DNA of 64,000 nt from Rebecca billardiae RCC1528 (Eukaryota; Haptophyta), in NCBI GenBank assembly GCA_965240325.2, contig OZ251239.1:1426001-1490000 (forward strand), given 5' to 3'. The notes under the pieces were generated by a model, which was not told the origin of the DNA, searched no databases, and worked only from the letters and a program-made list of their open reading frames with translations. Below, piece after piece: positions 28,644 to 38,052 of this stretch. Positions within the stretch are counted from its first letter, which is position 1; the number at the start of each line of letters is the position of its first letter. A program made the position numbers and the translations under genes.

Positions 28644-31145
28644 ATGATCAAGACGAGCATCATGGCGGATGAGTTTGACCAGCCCTCCTCCGACGATGAC
28701 GACACGGAGGACGCGCTGGGCTGGCTTGAGGCGCCCGCCCTCGGCGAGAGCAGCAGTAGCGACGAGGCGGCTTCGGATTCGAGCGAGTCGAGCGACGGCG
28801 GCCTCACCTCGGCCTCGCCGCACGGGTGCACGCTGCGCAACACGGCGCGCGCCGGTCCGCCTGTGCGCGCATGGCATGACGCGGTGCCGTCGGCGCGTGA
28901 GCGCGCGGCGCTCGCTGCCGACGCGCGTCGGCTCGTGGGCCGCACCTTTTGGATCGAGGAGGGCGACGAGCCCGCGTGTGCCGCGGAGCGCCTCGCGTTG
29001 GACGTGCTGCGCTTCCACTCGAAGAGCGCAGGCGCGCCCGACCTGCGCGGCGCCGAGTGGTGGGCGCAGGTGCGCACCTCGGCGGGATCGCCGACGATTG
29101 AGATGCACTGGGACTCGGACGAGGAGCACAAGGCGAGCACGGGCGAGCACCTGCCCCCGTGGCTGGCCACAGTCACGTACCTCGGCTCTGCCGGCGCGCC
29201 AACGCTCGTGCTGCCCGTGGGCGCAGACGCGCACGGCCGCGCGCGCCGACTGCGCGCGGGAGGCGCTGCGTTCGTCTCGCAGCCCGTGGCGGGCAAGCAC
29301 CTGGCGTTTGACGGGCGCCTGCTGCACGGCGCGCTGCACGCGCTCGAGGCGCCCTCCGCGAGCGCGTACGAGCGCATCTCCGTGCTGGTCAACCTGTGGG
29401 CGTGCCACAGGCCGGACGCACACCGGCTGGACGGCGCAGAGGCGCGCGCGCTCGCGGCGCAGAGCGGCTGGGTGGCGCGCGGCACCGCGCCGGGCGAGGC
29501 GGCGCTGGCCGGTGCACGGAGCGCCGCGTGCGTGAGCGCGGACGCCGGGCTGCTCGACGCGAGCGAGTGGCGCACGCTGCGCGTGCGCTTCACGCCCGAG
29601 CGGCGGCTGCTCGCGCGCCACCCCGATTGGCGCGCCCTCGGGATTGGCTTCCCGTTCTCTCACCCGGCCGTGCAGGTGCGGGGCCTCGTGGCGCCGGCGG
29701 GGCGCGCCGTGCCCTCGCTCACGCGCGTGCGCGCCGTGGGCCTTCGGCTGCCGTTCGAGGCGGCGGAGGCGGCGCAGGCGGTCGCGCACGGCGCAGCTTG
29801 CGCGCTGCTGTGCGCCGCGGCGCAGGAGGTGGCCGCGGCCGCGGACTGGCGGGCGCGCCGAGGGCTGCGCGCCGCCGTCGCGCAGCTGCGGCCCTACCTC
29901 GCCGCCGCGCCAAACACCGCGGCGCCCGCGCGCCCAGCTGCCGCCGGCGCGGGCACGGCCGCCAGCGCCGCCCCCGCCGCTGCGCCGCCGGCCGCCACTG
30001 CGCCCTGCGCCGCTGCGGCCGAGCTGCTGCGCGCTGACGACGCGGAGGACGACGCGTGCGCCGCCGACGCGACGGCCACGCTCGCCCTCTTCGGCTGGGG
30101 AGACGGGGGCGAGGGCGGGGGCGAGGACGGGGGCGAGGACGGGGGCGAGGCCCGCGCGGCAGAGGTGGATGACCGCCCGCCCGTGTGCGGCGGCGTGTGG
30201 TCGCGCCCCGCCCTGTGCGGCGAGGCGCCCCTCGTGTACCTGGCGCGCGAGGGGCTCGAGGCGAGCGCGCTCTGCGTGCTCTCCGGCGCGGCCGGCGTCG
30301 AGATCGGCCGCGAGATCGGCCGCCGAGATCGGCTCGAGATCGACCGGGCCGACGTGGACGGCTTCAGCGCGCTGCACTACGCGTGCAACCTCGGGCTGGC
30401 CCGGCTCGCGGCCGCGCTGCTCGAGCGCGGCGCGTGCACGCGCGGCACAACGCGCGACGTGCCCACCCTCTCCGAGCCGCGCGGCCGCACGCCGCTCCAC
30501 CTGGCGGCCGCGGCCGGGCAGGCCGGCATCGCGCGCGCGCTCGTGCGCGCGCGCGCGGACGCGCGCGCGCTCGACGGCCAGGGCGCGAGCCCCGCGCACC
30601 TCGCCTGCCGGCGCGGGCACTGGCGGCTGGCGCAGGCGCTGCTCCGACCCGCGCCGGGCGCGCGGCGCGAGGGCGCGGCGGCGGAGCCGGAGGAGGGCCT
30701 CCCCGAGGGCCTCCCCTCCGAGCAGGAGATGCGCGGCTTTGAGCTCGCGGAGGCGATGTCGGTGCGCGCGCGCGACGAGGCGCGCCGGTGCATCGAGCAC
30801 CGGCCGTTGCTGCACGCGCCCCTCGTCCTCGGCGGGCTGCTCGGCCCGGCGGCGTGCTCGGCGCTCACGGCCGCGGCCGAGCGCTGCGCCGCGCGGCGCG
30901 GCTGGCAGTCCACACGGCACACGCACCACCCGACCGTCGACCTGCCACTGCACGACCTGCCAGCGACGCACTACGCCGGCGCGCGGCGCGGTGCTCGAGC
31001 GCGGCGCGCTGCCGCGGCTGCGCGCGGCGTACGGCACGCGCGCGCTCGCCATCCGCGAGGCGTTCGTCGTCCGAAGTACGAGGCGCCTGATGAGGCCGGG
31101 CAGCAGTCGCATGCACCATGCACAACCTTTCCTGAACCCTCTTGA
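28644..31145 (+). CDS. Oxygenase/ankyrin protein, array copy 1, C-terminal hydroxylase domain lost
   Basis: 833 codons from MIKTSIMADEFD; a second ATG at 28662 (MADEFDQPS) is equally plausible. An acidic Ser/Asp-rich N-terminus is followed by a 2OG-Fe(II) oxygenase-like fold: EMHWDSDEE (HxD, about 155-157), GKHLAFDGRLLHGALH (His about 228), ERISVLVNLW (Arg about 244). A long Ala-rich middle with a GEDGG minisatellite leads to about three ankyrin repeats (DGFSALHYACNLGLARLAAALL, GRTPLHLAAAAGQAGIARAL, GASPAHLACRRGHWRLAQAL). Compared with copy 4, one extra base (GGTGCTCGAG for GCGCTCGAG) shifts the frame near 31000 and two extra bases restore it about 70 nt later; homology then ends and the protein stops at ...HAPCTTFPEPS. 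The prolyl-4-hydroxylase-like domain is therefore missing. Confidence 0.8.
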   Translation: MIKTSIMADEFDQPSSDDDDTEDALGWLEAPALGESSSSDEAASDSSESSDGGLTSASPHGCTLRNTARAGPPVRAWHDAVPSARERAALAADARRLVGRTFWIEEGDEPACAAERLALDVLRFHSKSAGAPDLRGAEWWAQVRTSAGSPTIEMHWDSDEEHKASTGEHLPPWLATVTYLGSAGAPTLVLPVGADAHGRARRLRAGGAAFVSQPVAGKHLAFDGRLLHGALHALEAPSASAYERISVLVNLWACHRPDAHRLDGAEARALAAQSGWVARGTAPGEAALAGARSAACVSADAGLLDASEWRTLRVRFTPERRLLARHPDWRALGIGFPFSHPAVQVRGLVAPAGRAVPSLTRVRAVGLRLPFEAAEAAQAVAHGAACALLCAAAQEVAAAADWRARRGLRAAVAQLRPYLAAAPNTAAPARPAAAGAGTAASAAPAAAPPAATAPCAAAAELLRADDAEDDACAADATATLALFGWGDGGEGGGEDGGEDGGEARAAEVDDRPPVCGGVWSRPALCGEAPLVYLAREGLEASALCVLSGAAGVEIGREIGRRDRLEIDRADVDGFSALHYACNLGLARLAAALLERGACTRGTTRDVPTLSEPRGRTPLHLAAAAGQAGIARALVRARADARALDGQGASPAHLACRRGHWRLAQALLRPAPGARREGAAAEPEEGLPEGLPSEQEMRGFELAEAMSVRARDEARRCIEHRPLLHAPLVLGGLLGPAACSALTAAAERCAARRGWQSTRHTHHPTVDLPLHDLPATHYAGARRGARARRAAAAARGVRHARARHPRGVRRPKYEAPDEAGQQSHAPCTTFPEPS

Positions 31146-31453
31146 CATAGTCGTAGTGGATGATACGTATGCTGTCGACCGTAGTATCATCAAAGCAGCG
31201 CGCTGGCAGGTGATATATGCTGGGCGAATGCGATGAGCATCGATCATCATCAAGGCAGTGATGATGCGACCGTGTCGTATATACTCGTCTGTTATTATTA
31301 CGTACGTACTCACTTAAGTCACTCCGCCAGCCGCCATATCGCGGGCCGCGGTGAGGCCCCGGGGCTGCTGCCGCTGGCCGCAGCAGCTCACTAATGAGTG
31401 ATGCTGAGTAGTCACCGCGCGCCGTGGCGGTCATCATGTACGTATGATGCCCG
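31146..31453. other. Spacer between array units (unit junction)
   Basis: The same spacer recurs at 35841-36164 and 40555-40860. It contains CTTGACATAGTCGTAGTGG, ATCATCATCAAGGCAGTGAT and a CTGCTGCCGCTGGCCGCAGC stem. The 35.8-kb copy has two small insertions (ATGCAGT near 35820, about 10 bases near 36046) that explain its longer period. No gene. Confidence 0.8.
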
Positions 31454-33229
31454 TCAATCTCCGCGGACGAGCTGTGCACGTGTGCTCTCAAGCTGGGCAC
31501 GTGTACTCTCAAGCTGGGCGCGTATGCTCTCGAGCTGTGCACGTGTGCTCTCAAGCTGATGGGCACTTGCGCTCTCAATAAGCTCGGTAAGTGATGAGCT
31601 CTCGAGCTGGGCGCGTGTACTCTCAAGCTGGGCGCGTGTGCCTTCAAGCTGGGCACGTGAGCTCTCAAGCTCGGCACGTGAGCTCTCAAGCTCGGTACGC
31701 AAACTCGCAAGTTCTGCACACGTGCACTCGAGCTCGGCACGTGCGCTCTCGAGCTCGGCGCGTGTGCCTTCGAGCTCGGCGCGTGTGCCTTCGAGCTCGG
31801 CGCGTGTGCGCTCGAGCTGGGCACGCGTGCCCTCCAGCTGGGCACGTGTGCTTTCGAGCTGGGCACGTGTGCGTTTGGCGGCGGCGTGCTCGTCAGCGAG
31901 CTCGGAGGCAGCATCGGAGTGCACTGTATCAGCGGCTTGTTCGAGCAGCTGGTCGAGCAGCGGGGCGTCTGCCGTGTGCTCACCGCCACCACTGCCGCCT
32001 GGGCCGTCAGCAGGCGGGACGGCGAGCAAGGCTGGCTGTGTGCACGTAGCGTGCGTCCTGCTCGGCCCCGCGCGCTTGCCCGGCCAGTCCCCTCTGCTGC
32101 GCGGGCCGCTGCAGCTCACGACATCAGGGCGACGCGGAGGGCGAGCCTCCGCGCGAGCGGTGGCCACGCGCTGCTGTGGATGCGGCTGCAAAGCGGCAGC
32201 AGCGGGGGCTGCGGTTGGGCGGCCGCCGTTGTGCTGCATGCGCCTGCGCTTTGCGCTGCCGCCCTGCTGAGGCCCAGGGGCTGCAGCCCGCTTGCGCTCG
32301 CGCCAGGCGCGCACGCTGATCATGCCGGCCAGCTTGTGCGTGGCGCAGCGGCTGGCACGTGTGTCGCCCGGCATGCCGAAGGATGGCACCTTGTCACAGC
32401 CTGCATGCTCGCACCTGCGGTTGTGCACGTCCACCATGCCGGCCAGCTTGTGCGTGGCGCAGCGGCTGGCACGTGTGTCACCCGGCATGCCGAAGTGCGG
32501 CTGCTTGTCACAGCCGGCATGCTCGCACCTGCGGCTGACCACGTTGACCATGCCGGCCAGCTTGTGCGTGGTGCAGCGGCTGGCACGTGTGTCGCCCGGC
32601 ATGCCATAGGACGGCCCCTTGTCACAGCCGGCATGCTCGCACCTTCGGCTCTTCACGTCCACCATGCCGGCCAGCTTGTGCGTGGCGCAGCGGCTGGCAC
32701 GTGTGTCGCCAGGCATGCCGAAGTGCGGCTGCTTGTCACAACCGGCATGCTCGCACCTGCGGTGCTGCACGTCCACCATGCCGGCCAGCTTGTGTGTGGC
32801 GCAGCGGCTGGGGCGTGTGTCGCCCGGCATGCCGAAGGATGGCTGCTTGTCACAGCCTGCAAGCTCGCACCTGCGGTTGACCACGTGCAAATTCACCATG
32901 CTGGCCAGCTTGTGCGTGACGCAGCGGCTGGCACGTGTGTCGCCATGCATGCCGAAGTGCGGCCGCTTGTCACAGCCGGCATGCTCGCACCTGCGGCTCT
33001 TCACATCGACCATGCCGGCCAGCTTGTGCGTGGCGCAGCGGCTGGCACGTGCGTCGCCCGGCATGCCAAAGGACGGCACCTTGTCACAGCCAGCATGCTC
33101 GCACCTGCGGCTCTTCACATCGACCATGCCGGCCAGCTTGTGCGTGGCGCAGCGGCTGGCACGTGTGTCGCCCGGCATGCCAAATGTAGCATACACGCCA
33201 CAGCCAGCTCGGCCGCACATGCTGGGCAT
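31454..33229 (-). CDS. EsV-1-7 coiled-coil protein, array copy 2
   Basis: 591 codons from the ATG at 33229. Same eight-repeat head, basic linker and TRAQLES/TRAELEG coiled coil as copy 1, but with the LLDQLLEQAADTVHSDAA variant, extra TRAELEG and SSRAELE heptads, an SSLTELIESASAH interruption, and the ending TRAQLVRGD. Copies 2, 3 and 4 share these tail features, so the short tail variant of copy 1 is specific to the outer edge of the array. Confidence 0.88.
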   Translation of the reverse strand: MPSMCGRAGCGVYATFGMPGDTRASRCATHKLAGMVDVKSRRCEHAGCDKVPSFGMPGDARASRCATHKLAGMVDVKSRRCEHAGCDKRPHFGMHGDTRASRCVTHKLASMVNLHVVNRRCELAGCDKQPSFGMPGDTRPSRCATHKLAGMVDVQHRRCEHAGCDKQPHFGMPGDTRASRCATHKLAGMVDVKSRRCEHAGCDKGPSYGMPGDTRASRCTTHKLAGMVNVVSRRCEHAGCDKQPHFGMPGDTRASRCATHKLAGMVDVHNRRCEHAGCDKVPSFGMPGDTRASRCATHKLAGMISVRAWRERKRAAAPGPQQGGSAKRRRMQHNGGRPTAAPAAAALQPHPQQRVATARAEARPPRRPDVVSCSGPRSRGDWPGKRAGPSRTHATCTQPALLAVPPADGPGGSGGGEHTADAPLLDQLLEQAADTVHSDAASELADEHAAAKRTRAQLESTRAQLEGTRAQLERTRAELEGTRAELEGTRAELESARAELECTCAELASLRTELESSRAELESSRAQLEGTRAQLESTRAQLESSSLTELIESASAHQLESTRAQLESIRAQLESTRAQLESTRAQLVRGD

Positions 33230-33290
33230 CCTCGCGCGCGTCAGCCACTTAGCGTGTGCCGTGCTACTCGAAAGGGCAGTGAAGACCTGC

Positions 33291-33317
33291 CTAGCAGCTC
33301 GAGGGCGAGGCCGCCAT
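33291..33317 (-). promoter_or_regulatory. Upstream mini-ORF MAASPSSC-stop, array copy 2
   Basis: Identical in sequence and position (88 bp before the ATG) to the element in copy 1. Confidence 0.55.
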
Positions 33318-33341
33318 CGTGCGGCCGTGGCGGCGCACAGA

Positions 33342-35840
33342 ATGATCAAGACGAGCATCATGGCGGATGAGTTTGACCAGCCCTCCTCCGACGATGACGA
33401 CACGGAGGACGCGCTGGGCTGGCTTGAGGCGCCCGCCCTCGGCGAGAGCAGCAGTAGCGACGAGGCGGCTTCGGATTCGAGCGAGTCGAGCGACGGCGGC
33501 CTCACCTCGGCCTCGCCGCACGGGTGCACGCTGCGCAACACGGCGCGCGCCGGTCCGCCTGTGCGCGCATGGCATGACGCGGTGCCGTCGGCGCGTGAGC
33601 GCGCGGCGCTCGCTGCCGACGCGCGTCGGCTCGTGGGCCGCACCTTTTGGATCGAGGAGGGCGACGAGCCCGCGTGTGCCGCGGAGCGCCTCGCGTTGGA
33701 CGTGCTGCGCTTCCACTCGAAGAGCGCAGGCGCGCCCGACCTGCGCGGCGCCGAGTGGTGGGCGCAGGTGCGCACCTCGGCGGGATCGCCGACGATTGAG
33801 ATGCACTGGGACTCGGACGAGGAGCACAAGGCGAGCACGGGCGAGCACCTGCCCCCGTGGCTGGCCACAGTCACGTACCTCGGCTCTGCCGGCGCGCCAA
33901 CGCTCGTGCTGCCCGTGGGCGCAGACGCGCACGGCCGCGCGCGCCGGCTGCGCGCGGGAGGCGCTGCGTTCGTCTCGCAGCCCGTGGCGGGCAAGCACCT
34001 GGCGTTTGACGGGCGCCTGCTGCACGGCGCGCTGCACGCGCTCGAGGCGCCCTCCCCGAGCGCGTACGAGCGCATCTCCGTGCTGGTCAACCTGTGGGCG
34101 TGCCACAGGCCGGACGCACACCGGCTGGACGGCGCAGAGGCGCGCGCGCTCGCGGCGCAGAGCGGCTGGGTGGCGCGCGGCACCGCGCCGGGCGAGGCGG
34201 CGCTGGCCGGTGCACGGAGCGCCGCGTGCGTGAGCGCGGACGCCGGGCTGCTCGACGCGAGCGAGTGGCGCACGCTGCGCGTGCGCTTCACGCCCGAGCG
34301 GCGGCTGCTCGCGCGCCACCCCGATTGGCGCGCCCTCGGGATTGGCTTCCCGTTCGCTCACCCGGCCGTGCAGGTGCGGGGCCTCGTGGCGCCGGCGGGG
34401 CGCGCCGTGCCCTCGCTCACGCGCGTGCGCGCCGTGGGCCTTCGGCTGCCGTTCGAGGTGGCGGAGGCGGCGCCGGCGGTCGCGCACGGCGCAGCTTGCG
34501 CGCTGCTGTGCGCCGCTGCGCAGGAGGTGGCCGCGGCCGCGGACTGGCGGGCGCGCCGAGGGCTGCGCGCCGCCGTCGCGCAGCTGCGGCCCTACCTCGC
34601 CGCCGCGCCAAACACCGTGGCGCCCACGCGCCCAGCTGCCGCCGGCGCGGGCACGGCCGCCAGCGCCGCTCCCGCCGCTGCGCCGCCGGCCGCCACTGCG
34701 CCCTGCGCCGCTGCGGCCGAGCTGCTGCGCGCTGACGACGCGGAGGACGACGCGTGCGCCGCCGACGCGACGGCCACGCTCGCCCTCTTCGGCTGGGGAG
34801 ACGGGGGCGAGGGCGGGGGCGAGGACGGGGGCGAGGACGGGGGCGAGGCCCGCGCGGCAGAGGTGGATGACCACCCGCCCGTGTGCGGCGGCGTGTGGTC
34901 GCGCCCCGCCCTGTGCGGCGAGGCGCCCCTCGTGTACCTGGCGCGCGAGGGGCTCGAGGCGAGCGCGCTCTGCGTGCTCTCCGGCGCGGCCGGCGTCGAG
35001 ATCGGCCGCGAGATCGGCCGCCGAGATCGGCTCGAGATCGACCGGGCCGACGTGGACGGCTTCAGCGCGCTGCACTACGCGTGCAACCTCGGGCTGGCCC
35101 GGCTCGCGGCCGCGCTGCTCGAGCGCGGCGCGTGCACGCGCGGCACAACGCGCGACGTGCCCACCCTCTCCGAGCCGCGCGGCCGCACGCCACTCCACCT
35201 GGCGGCCGCGGCCGGGCAGGCCGGCATCGCGCGCGCGCTCGTGCGCGCGCGCGCGGACGCGCGCGCGCTCGACGGCCAGGGCGCGAGCCCCGCGCACCTC
35301 GCCTGCCGGCGCGGGCACTGGCGGCTGGCGCAGGCGCTGCTCCGACCCGCGCCGGGCGCGCGGCGCGAGGGCGCGGCGGCGGAGCCGGAGGAGGGCCTCC
35401 CCGAGGGCCTCCCCTCCGAGCAGGAGATGCGCGGCTTTGAGCTCGCGGAGGCGATGTCGGTGCGCGCGCGCGACGAGGCGCGCCGGTGCATCGAGCACCG
35501 GCCGTTGCTGCACGCGCCCCTCGTCCTCGGCGGGCTGCTCGGCCCGGCGGCGTGCTCGGCGCTCACGGCCGCGGCCGAGCGCTGCGCCGCGCGGCGCGGC
35601 TGGCAGTCCACACGGCACACGCACCACCCGACCGTCGACCTGCCACTGCACGACCTGCCAGCGACGCACTACGCCGGCGCGCGGCGCGGTGCTCGAGCGC
35701 GGCGCGCTGCCGCGGCTGCGCGCGGCGTACGGCACGCGCGCGCTCGCCATCCGCGAGGCGTTCGTCGTCCGAAGTACGAGGCGCCTGATGAGGCCGGGCA
35801 GCAGTCGCATGCACCATGCAGTATGCACAACCTTTCCTGA
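33342..35840 (+). CDS. Oxygenase/ankyrin protein, array copy 2, C-terminal hydroxylase domain lost
   Basis: 832 codons. Keeps the HxD...H...R oxygenase-like residues and the ankyrin repeats. It carries the same frameshift pair as copies 1 and 3 and ends ...HAPCSMHNLS, because a 7-bp insertion (ATGCAGT) next to the junction changes the last codons. It has SPSAYERIS and FPFAHP where copies 1 and 3 have SASAYERIS and FPFSHP; copy 4 agrees with copy 2 at these sites. Confidence 0.8.
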   Translation: MIKTSIMADEFDQPSSDDDDTEDALGWLEAPALGESSSSDEAASDSSESSDGGLTSASPHGCTLRNTARAGPPVRAWHDAVPSARERAALAADARRLVGRTFWIEEGDEPACAAERLALDVLRFHSKSAGAPDLRGAEWWAQVRTSAGSPTIEMHWDSDEEHKASTGEHLPPWLATVTYLGSAGAPTLVLPVGADAHGRARRLRAGGAAFVSQPVAGKHLAFDGRLLHGALHALEAPSPSAYERISVLVNLWACHRPDAHRLDGAEARALAAQSGWVARGTAPGEAALAGARSAACVSADAGLLDASEWRTLRVRFTPERRLLARHPDWRALGIGFPFAHPAVQVRGLVAPAGRAVPSLTRVRAVGLRLPFEVAEAAPAVAHGAACALLCAAAQEVAAAADWRARRGLRAAVAQLRPYLAAAPNTVAPTRPAAAGAGTAASAAPAAAPPAATAPCAAAAELLRADDAEDDACAADATATLALFGWGDGGEGGGEDGGEDGGEARAAEVDDHPPVCGGVWSRPALCGEAPLVYLAREGLEASALCVLSGAAGVEIGREIGRRDRLEIDRADVDGFSALHYACNLGLARLAAALLERGACTRGTTRDVPTLSEPRGRTPLHLAAAAGQAGIARALVRARADARALDGQGASPAHLACRRGHWRLAQALLRPAPGARREGAAAEPEEGLPEGLPSEQEMRGFELAEAMSVRARDEARRCIEHRPLLHAPLVLGGLLGPAACSALTAAAERCAARRGWQSTRHTHHPTVDLPLHDLPATHYAGARRGARARRAAAAARGVRHARARHPRGVRRPKYEAPDEAGQQSHAPCSMHNLS

Positions 35841-36164
35841 ACCCTCTTGACATAGTCGTAGTGGATGATACGTATGCTGTCGACCGTAGTATCATCAAAG
35901 CAGCGCGCTGGCAGGTGATATATGCTGGGCGAATGCGATGAGCATCGATCATCATCAAGGCAGTGATGATGCGACCGTGTCGTATACTCGTCTGTTATTA
36001 TTACGTACGTACTCACTTAAGTCACTCCGCCAGCCGCCATAGCCCATAGTCGCGGGCCGCGGTGAGGCCCCGGGGCTGCTGCCGCTGGCCGCAGCAGCTC
36101 ACTAATGAGTGATGCTGAGTAGTCACCGCGCGCCGTGGCGGTCATCATGTACGTATGATGCCCG

Positions 36165-37940
36165 TCAATCTCCGCGGACGAGCTGTGCACGTGTGCTCTC
36201 AAGCTGGGCACGTGTACTCTCAAGCTGGGCGCGTATGCTCTCGAGCTGTGCACGTGTGCTCTCAAGCTGATGGGCACTTGCGCTCTCAATAAGCTCGGTA
36301 AGTGATGAGCTCTCGAGCTGGGCGCGTGTACTCTCAAGCTGGGCGCGTGTGCCTTCAAGCTGGGCACGTGAGCTCTCAAGCTCGGCACGTGAGCTCTCAA
36401 GCTCGGTACGCAAACTCGCAAGTTCTGCACACGTGCACTCGAGCTCGGCACGTGCGCTCTCGAGCTCGGCGCGTGTGCCTTCGAGCTCGGCGCGTGTGCC
36501 TTCGAGCTCGGCGCGTGTGCGCTCGAGCTGGGCACGCGTGCCCTCCAGCTGGGCACGTGTGCTTTCGAGCTGGGCACGTGTGCGTTTGGCGGCGGCGTGC
36601 TCGTCAGCGAGCTCGGAGGCAGCATCGGAGTGCACTGTATCAGCGGCTTGTTCGAGCAGCTGGTCGAGCAGCGGGGCGTCTGCCGTGTGCTCACCGCCAC
36701 CACTGCCGCCTGGGCCGTCAGCAGGCGGGACGGCGAGCAAGGCTGGCTGTGTGCACGTAGCGTGCGTCCTGCTCGGCCCCGCGCGCTTGCCCGGCCAGTC
36801 CCCTCTGCTGCGCGGGCCGCTGCAGCTCACGACATCAGGGCGACGCGGAGGGCGAGCCTCCGCGCGAGCGGTGGCCACGCGCTGCTGTGGATGCGGCTGC
36901 AAAGCGGCAGCAGCGGGGGCTGCGGTTGGGCGGCCGCCGTTGTGCTGCATGCGCCTGCGCTTTGCGCTGCCGCCCTGCTGAGGCCCAGGGGCTGCAGCCC
37001 GCTTGCGCTCGCGCCAGGCGCGCACGCTGATCATGCCGGCCAGCTTGTGCGTGGCGCAGCGGCTGGCACGTGTGTCGCCCGGCATGCCGAAGGATGGCAC
37101 CTTGTCACAGCCTGCATGCTCGCACCTGCGGTTGTGCACGTCCACCATGCCGGCCAGCTTGTGCGTGGCGCAGCGGCTGGCACGTGTGTCACCCGGCATG
37201 CCGAAGTGCGGCTGCTTGTCACAGCCGGCATGCTCGCACCTGCGGCTGACCACGTTGACCATGCCGGCCAGCTTGTGCGTGGTGCAGCGGCTGGCACGTG
37301 TGTCGCCCGGCATGCCATAGGACGGCCCCTTGTCACAGCCGGCATGCTCGCACCTTCGGCTCTTCACGTCCACCATGCCGGCCAGCTTGTGCGTGGCGCA
37401 GCGGCTGGCACGTGTGTCGCCAGGCATGCCGAAGTGCGGCTGCTTGTCACAACCGGCATGCTCGCACCTGCGGTGCTGCACGTCCACCATGCCGGCCAGC
37501 TTGTGTGTGGCGCAGCGGCTGGGGCGTGTGTCGCCCGGCATGCCGAAGGATGGCTGCTTGTCACAGCCTGCAAGCTCGCACCTGCGGTTGACCACGTGCA
37601 AATTCACCATGCTGGCCAGCTTGTGCGTGACGCAGCGGCTGGCACGTGTGTCGCCATGCATGCCGAAGTGCGGCCGCTTGTCACCGCCGGCATGCTCGCA
37701 CCTGCGGCTCTTCACATCGACCATGCCGGCCAGCTTGTGCGTGGCGCAGCGGCTGGCACGTGCGTCGCCCGGCATGCCAAAGGACGGCACCTTGTCACAG
37801 CCAGCATGCTCGCACCTGCGGCTCTTCACATCGACCATGCCGGCCAGCTTGTGCGTGGCGCAGCGGCTGGCACGTGTGTCGCCCGGCATGCCAAATGTAG
37901 CATACACGCCACAGCCAGCTCGGCCGCACATGCTGGGCAT
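36165..37940 (-). CDS. EsV-1-7 coiled-coil protein, array copy 3, one zinc-ligand Cys lost
   Basis: 591 codons from the ATG at 37940. Identical in plan to copy 2. In the third repeat residue 86, the second Cys, is replaced by Gly (plus-strand base 37685 is C where the other copies have A; codon TGT to GGT). If each repeat binds a metal through its C/C/C/H set, this repeat should be disabled while seven remain. Confidence 0.88.
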   Translation of the reverse strand: MPSMCGRAGCGVYATFGMPGDTRASRCATHKLAGMVDVKSRRCEHAGCDKVPSFGMPGDARASRCATHKLAGMVDVKSRRCEHAGGDKRPHFGMHGDTRASRCVTHKLASMVNLHVVNRRCELAGCDKQPSFGMPGDTRPSRCATHKLAGMVDVQHRRCEHAGCDKQPHFGMPGDTRASRCATHKLAGMVDVKSRRCEHAGCDKGPSYGMPGDTRASRCTTHKLAGMVNVVSRRCEHAGCDKQPHFGMPGDTRASRCATHKLAGMVDVHNRRCEHAGCDKVPSFGMPGDTRASRCATHKLAGMISVRAWRERKRAAAPGPQQGGSAKRRRMQHNGGRPTAAPAAAALQPHPQQRVATARAEARPPRRPDVVSCSGPRSRGDWPGKRAGPSRTHATCTQPALLAVPPADGPGGSGGGEHTADAPLLDQLLEQAADTVHSDAASELADEHAAAKRTRAQLESTRAQLEGTRAQLERTRAELEGTRAELEGTRAELESARAELECTCAELASLRTELESSRAELESSRAQLEGTRAQLESTRAQLESSSLTELIESASAHQLESTRAQLESIRAQLESTRAQLESTRAQLVRGD

Positions 37941-38001
37941 CCTCGCGCGCGTCAGCCACTTAGCGTGTGCCGTGCTACTCGAAAGGGCAGTGAAGACCTG
38001 C

Positions 38002-38028
38002 CTAGCAGCTCGAGGGCGAGGCCGCCAT
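38002..38028 (-). promoter_or_regulatory. Upstream mini-ORF MAASPSSC-stop, array copy 3
   Basis: Same element, 88 bp before the ATG at 37940. Confidence 0.55.
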
Positions 38029-38052
38029 CGTGCGGCCGTGGCGGCGCACAGA

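Noticed and set aside
28532-29593. 354-residue N-terminal extension of the array EsV-1-7 ORFs (also in copies 2-4)
   Set aside because: It is the antisense of the oxygenase gene; all EsV-1-7 genes of the window share the MPSxCGR start and leader.
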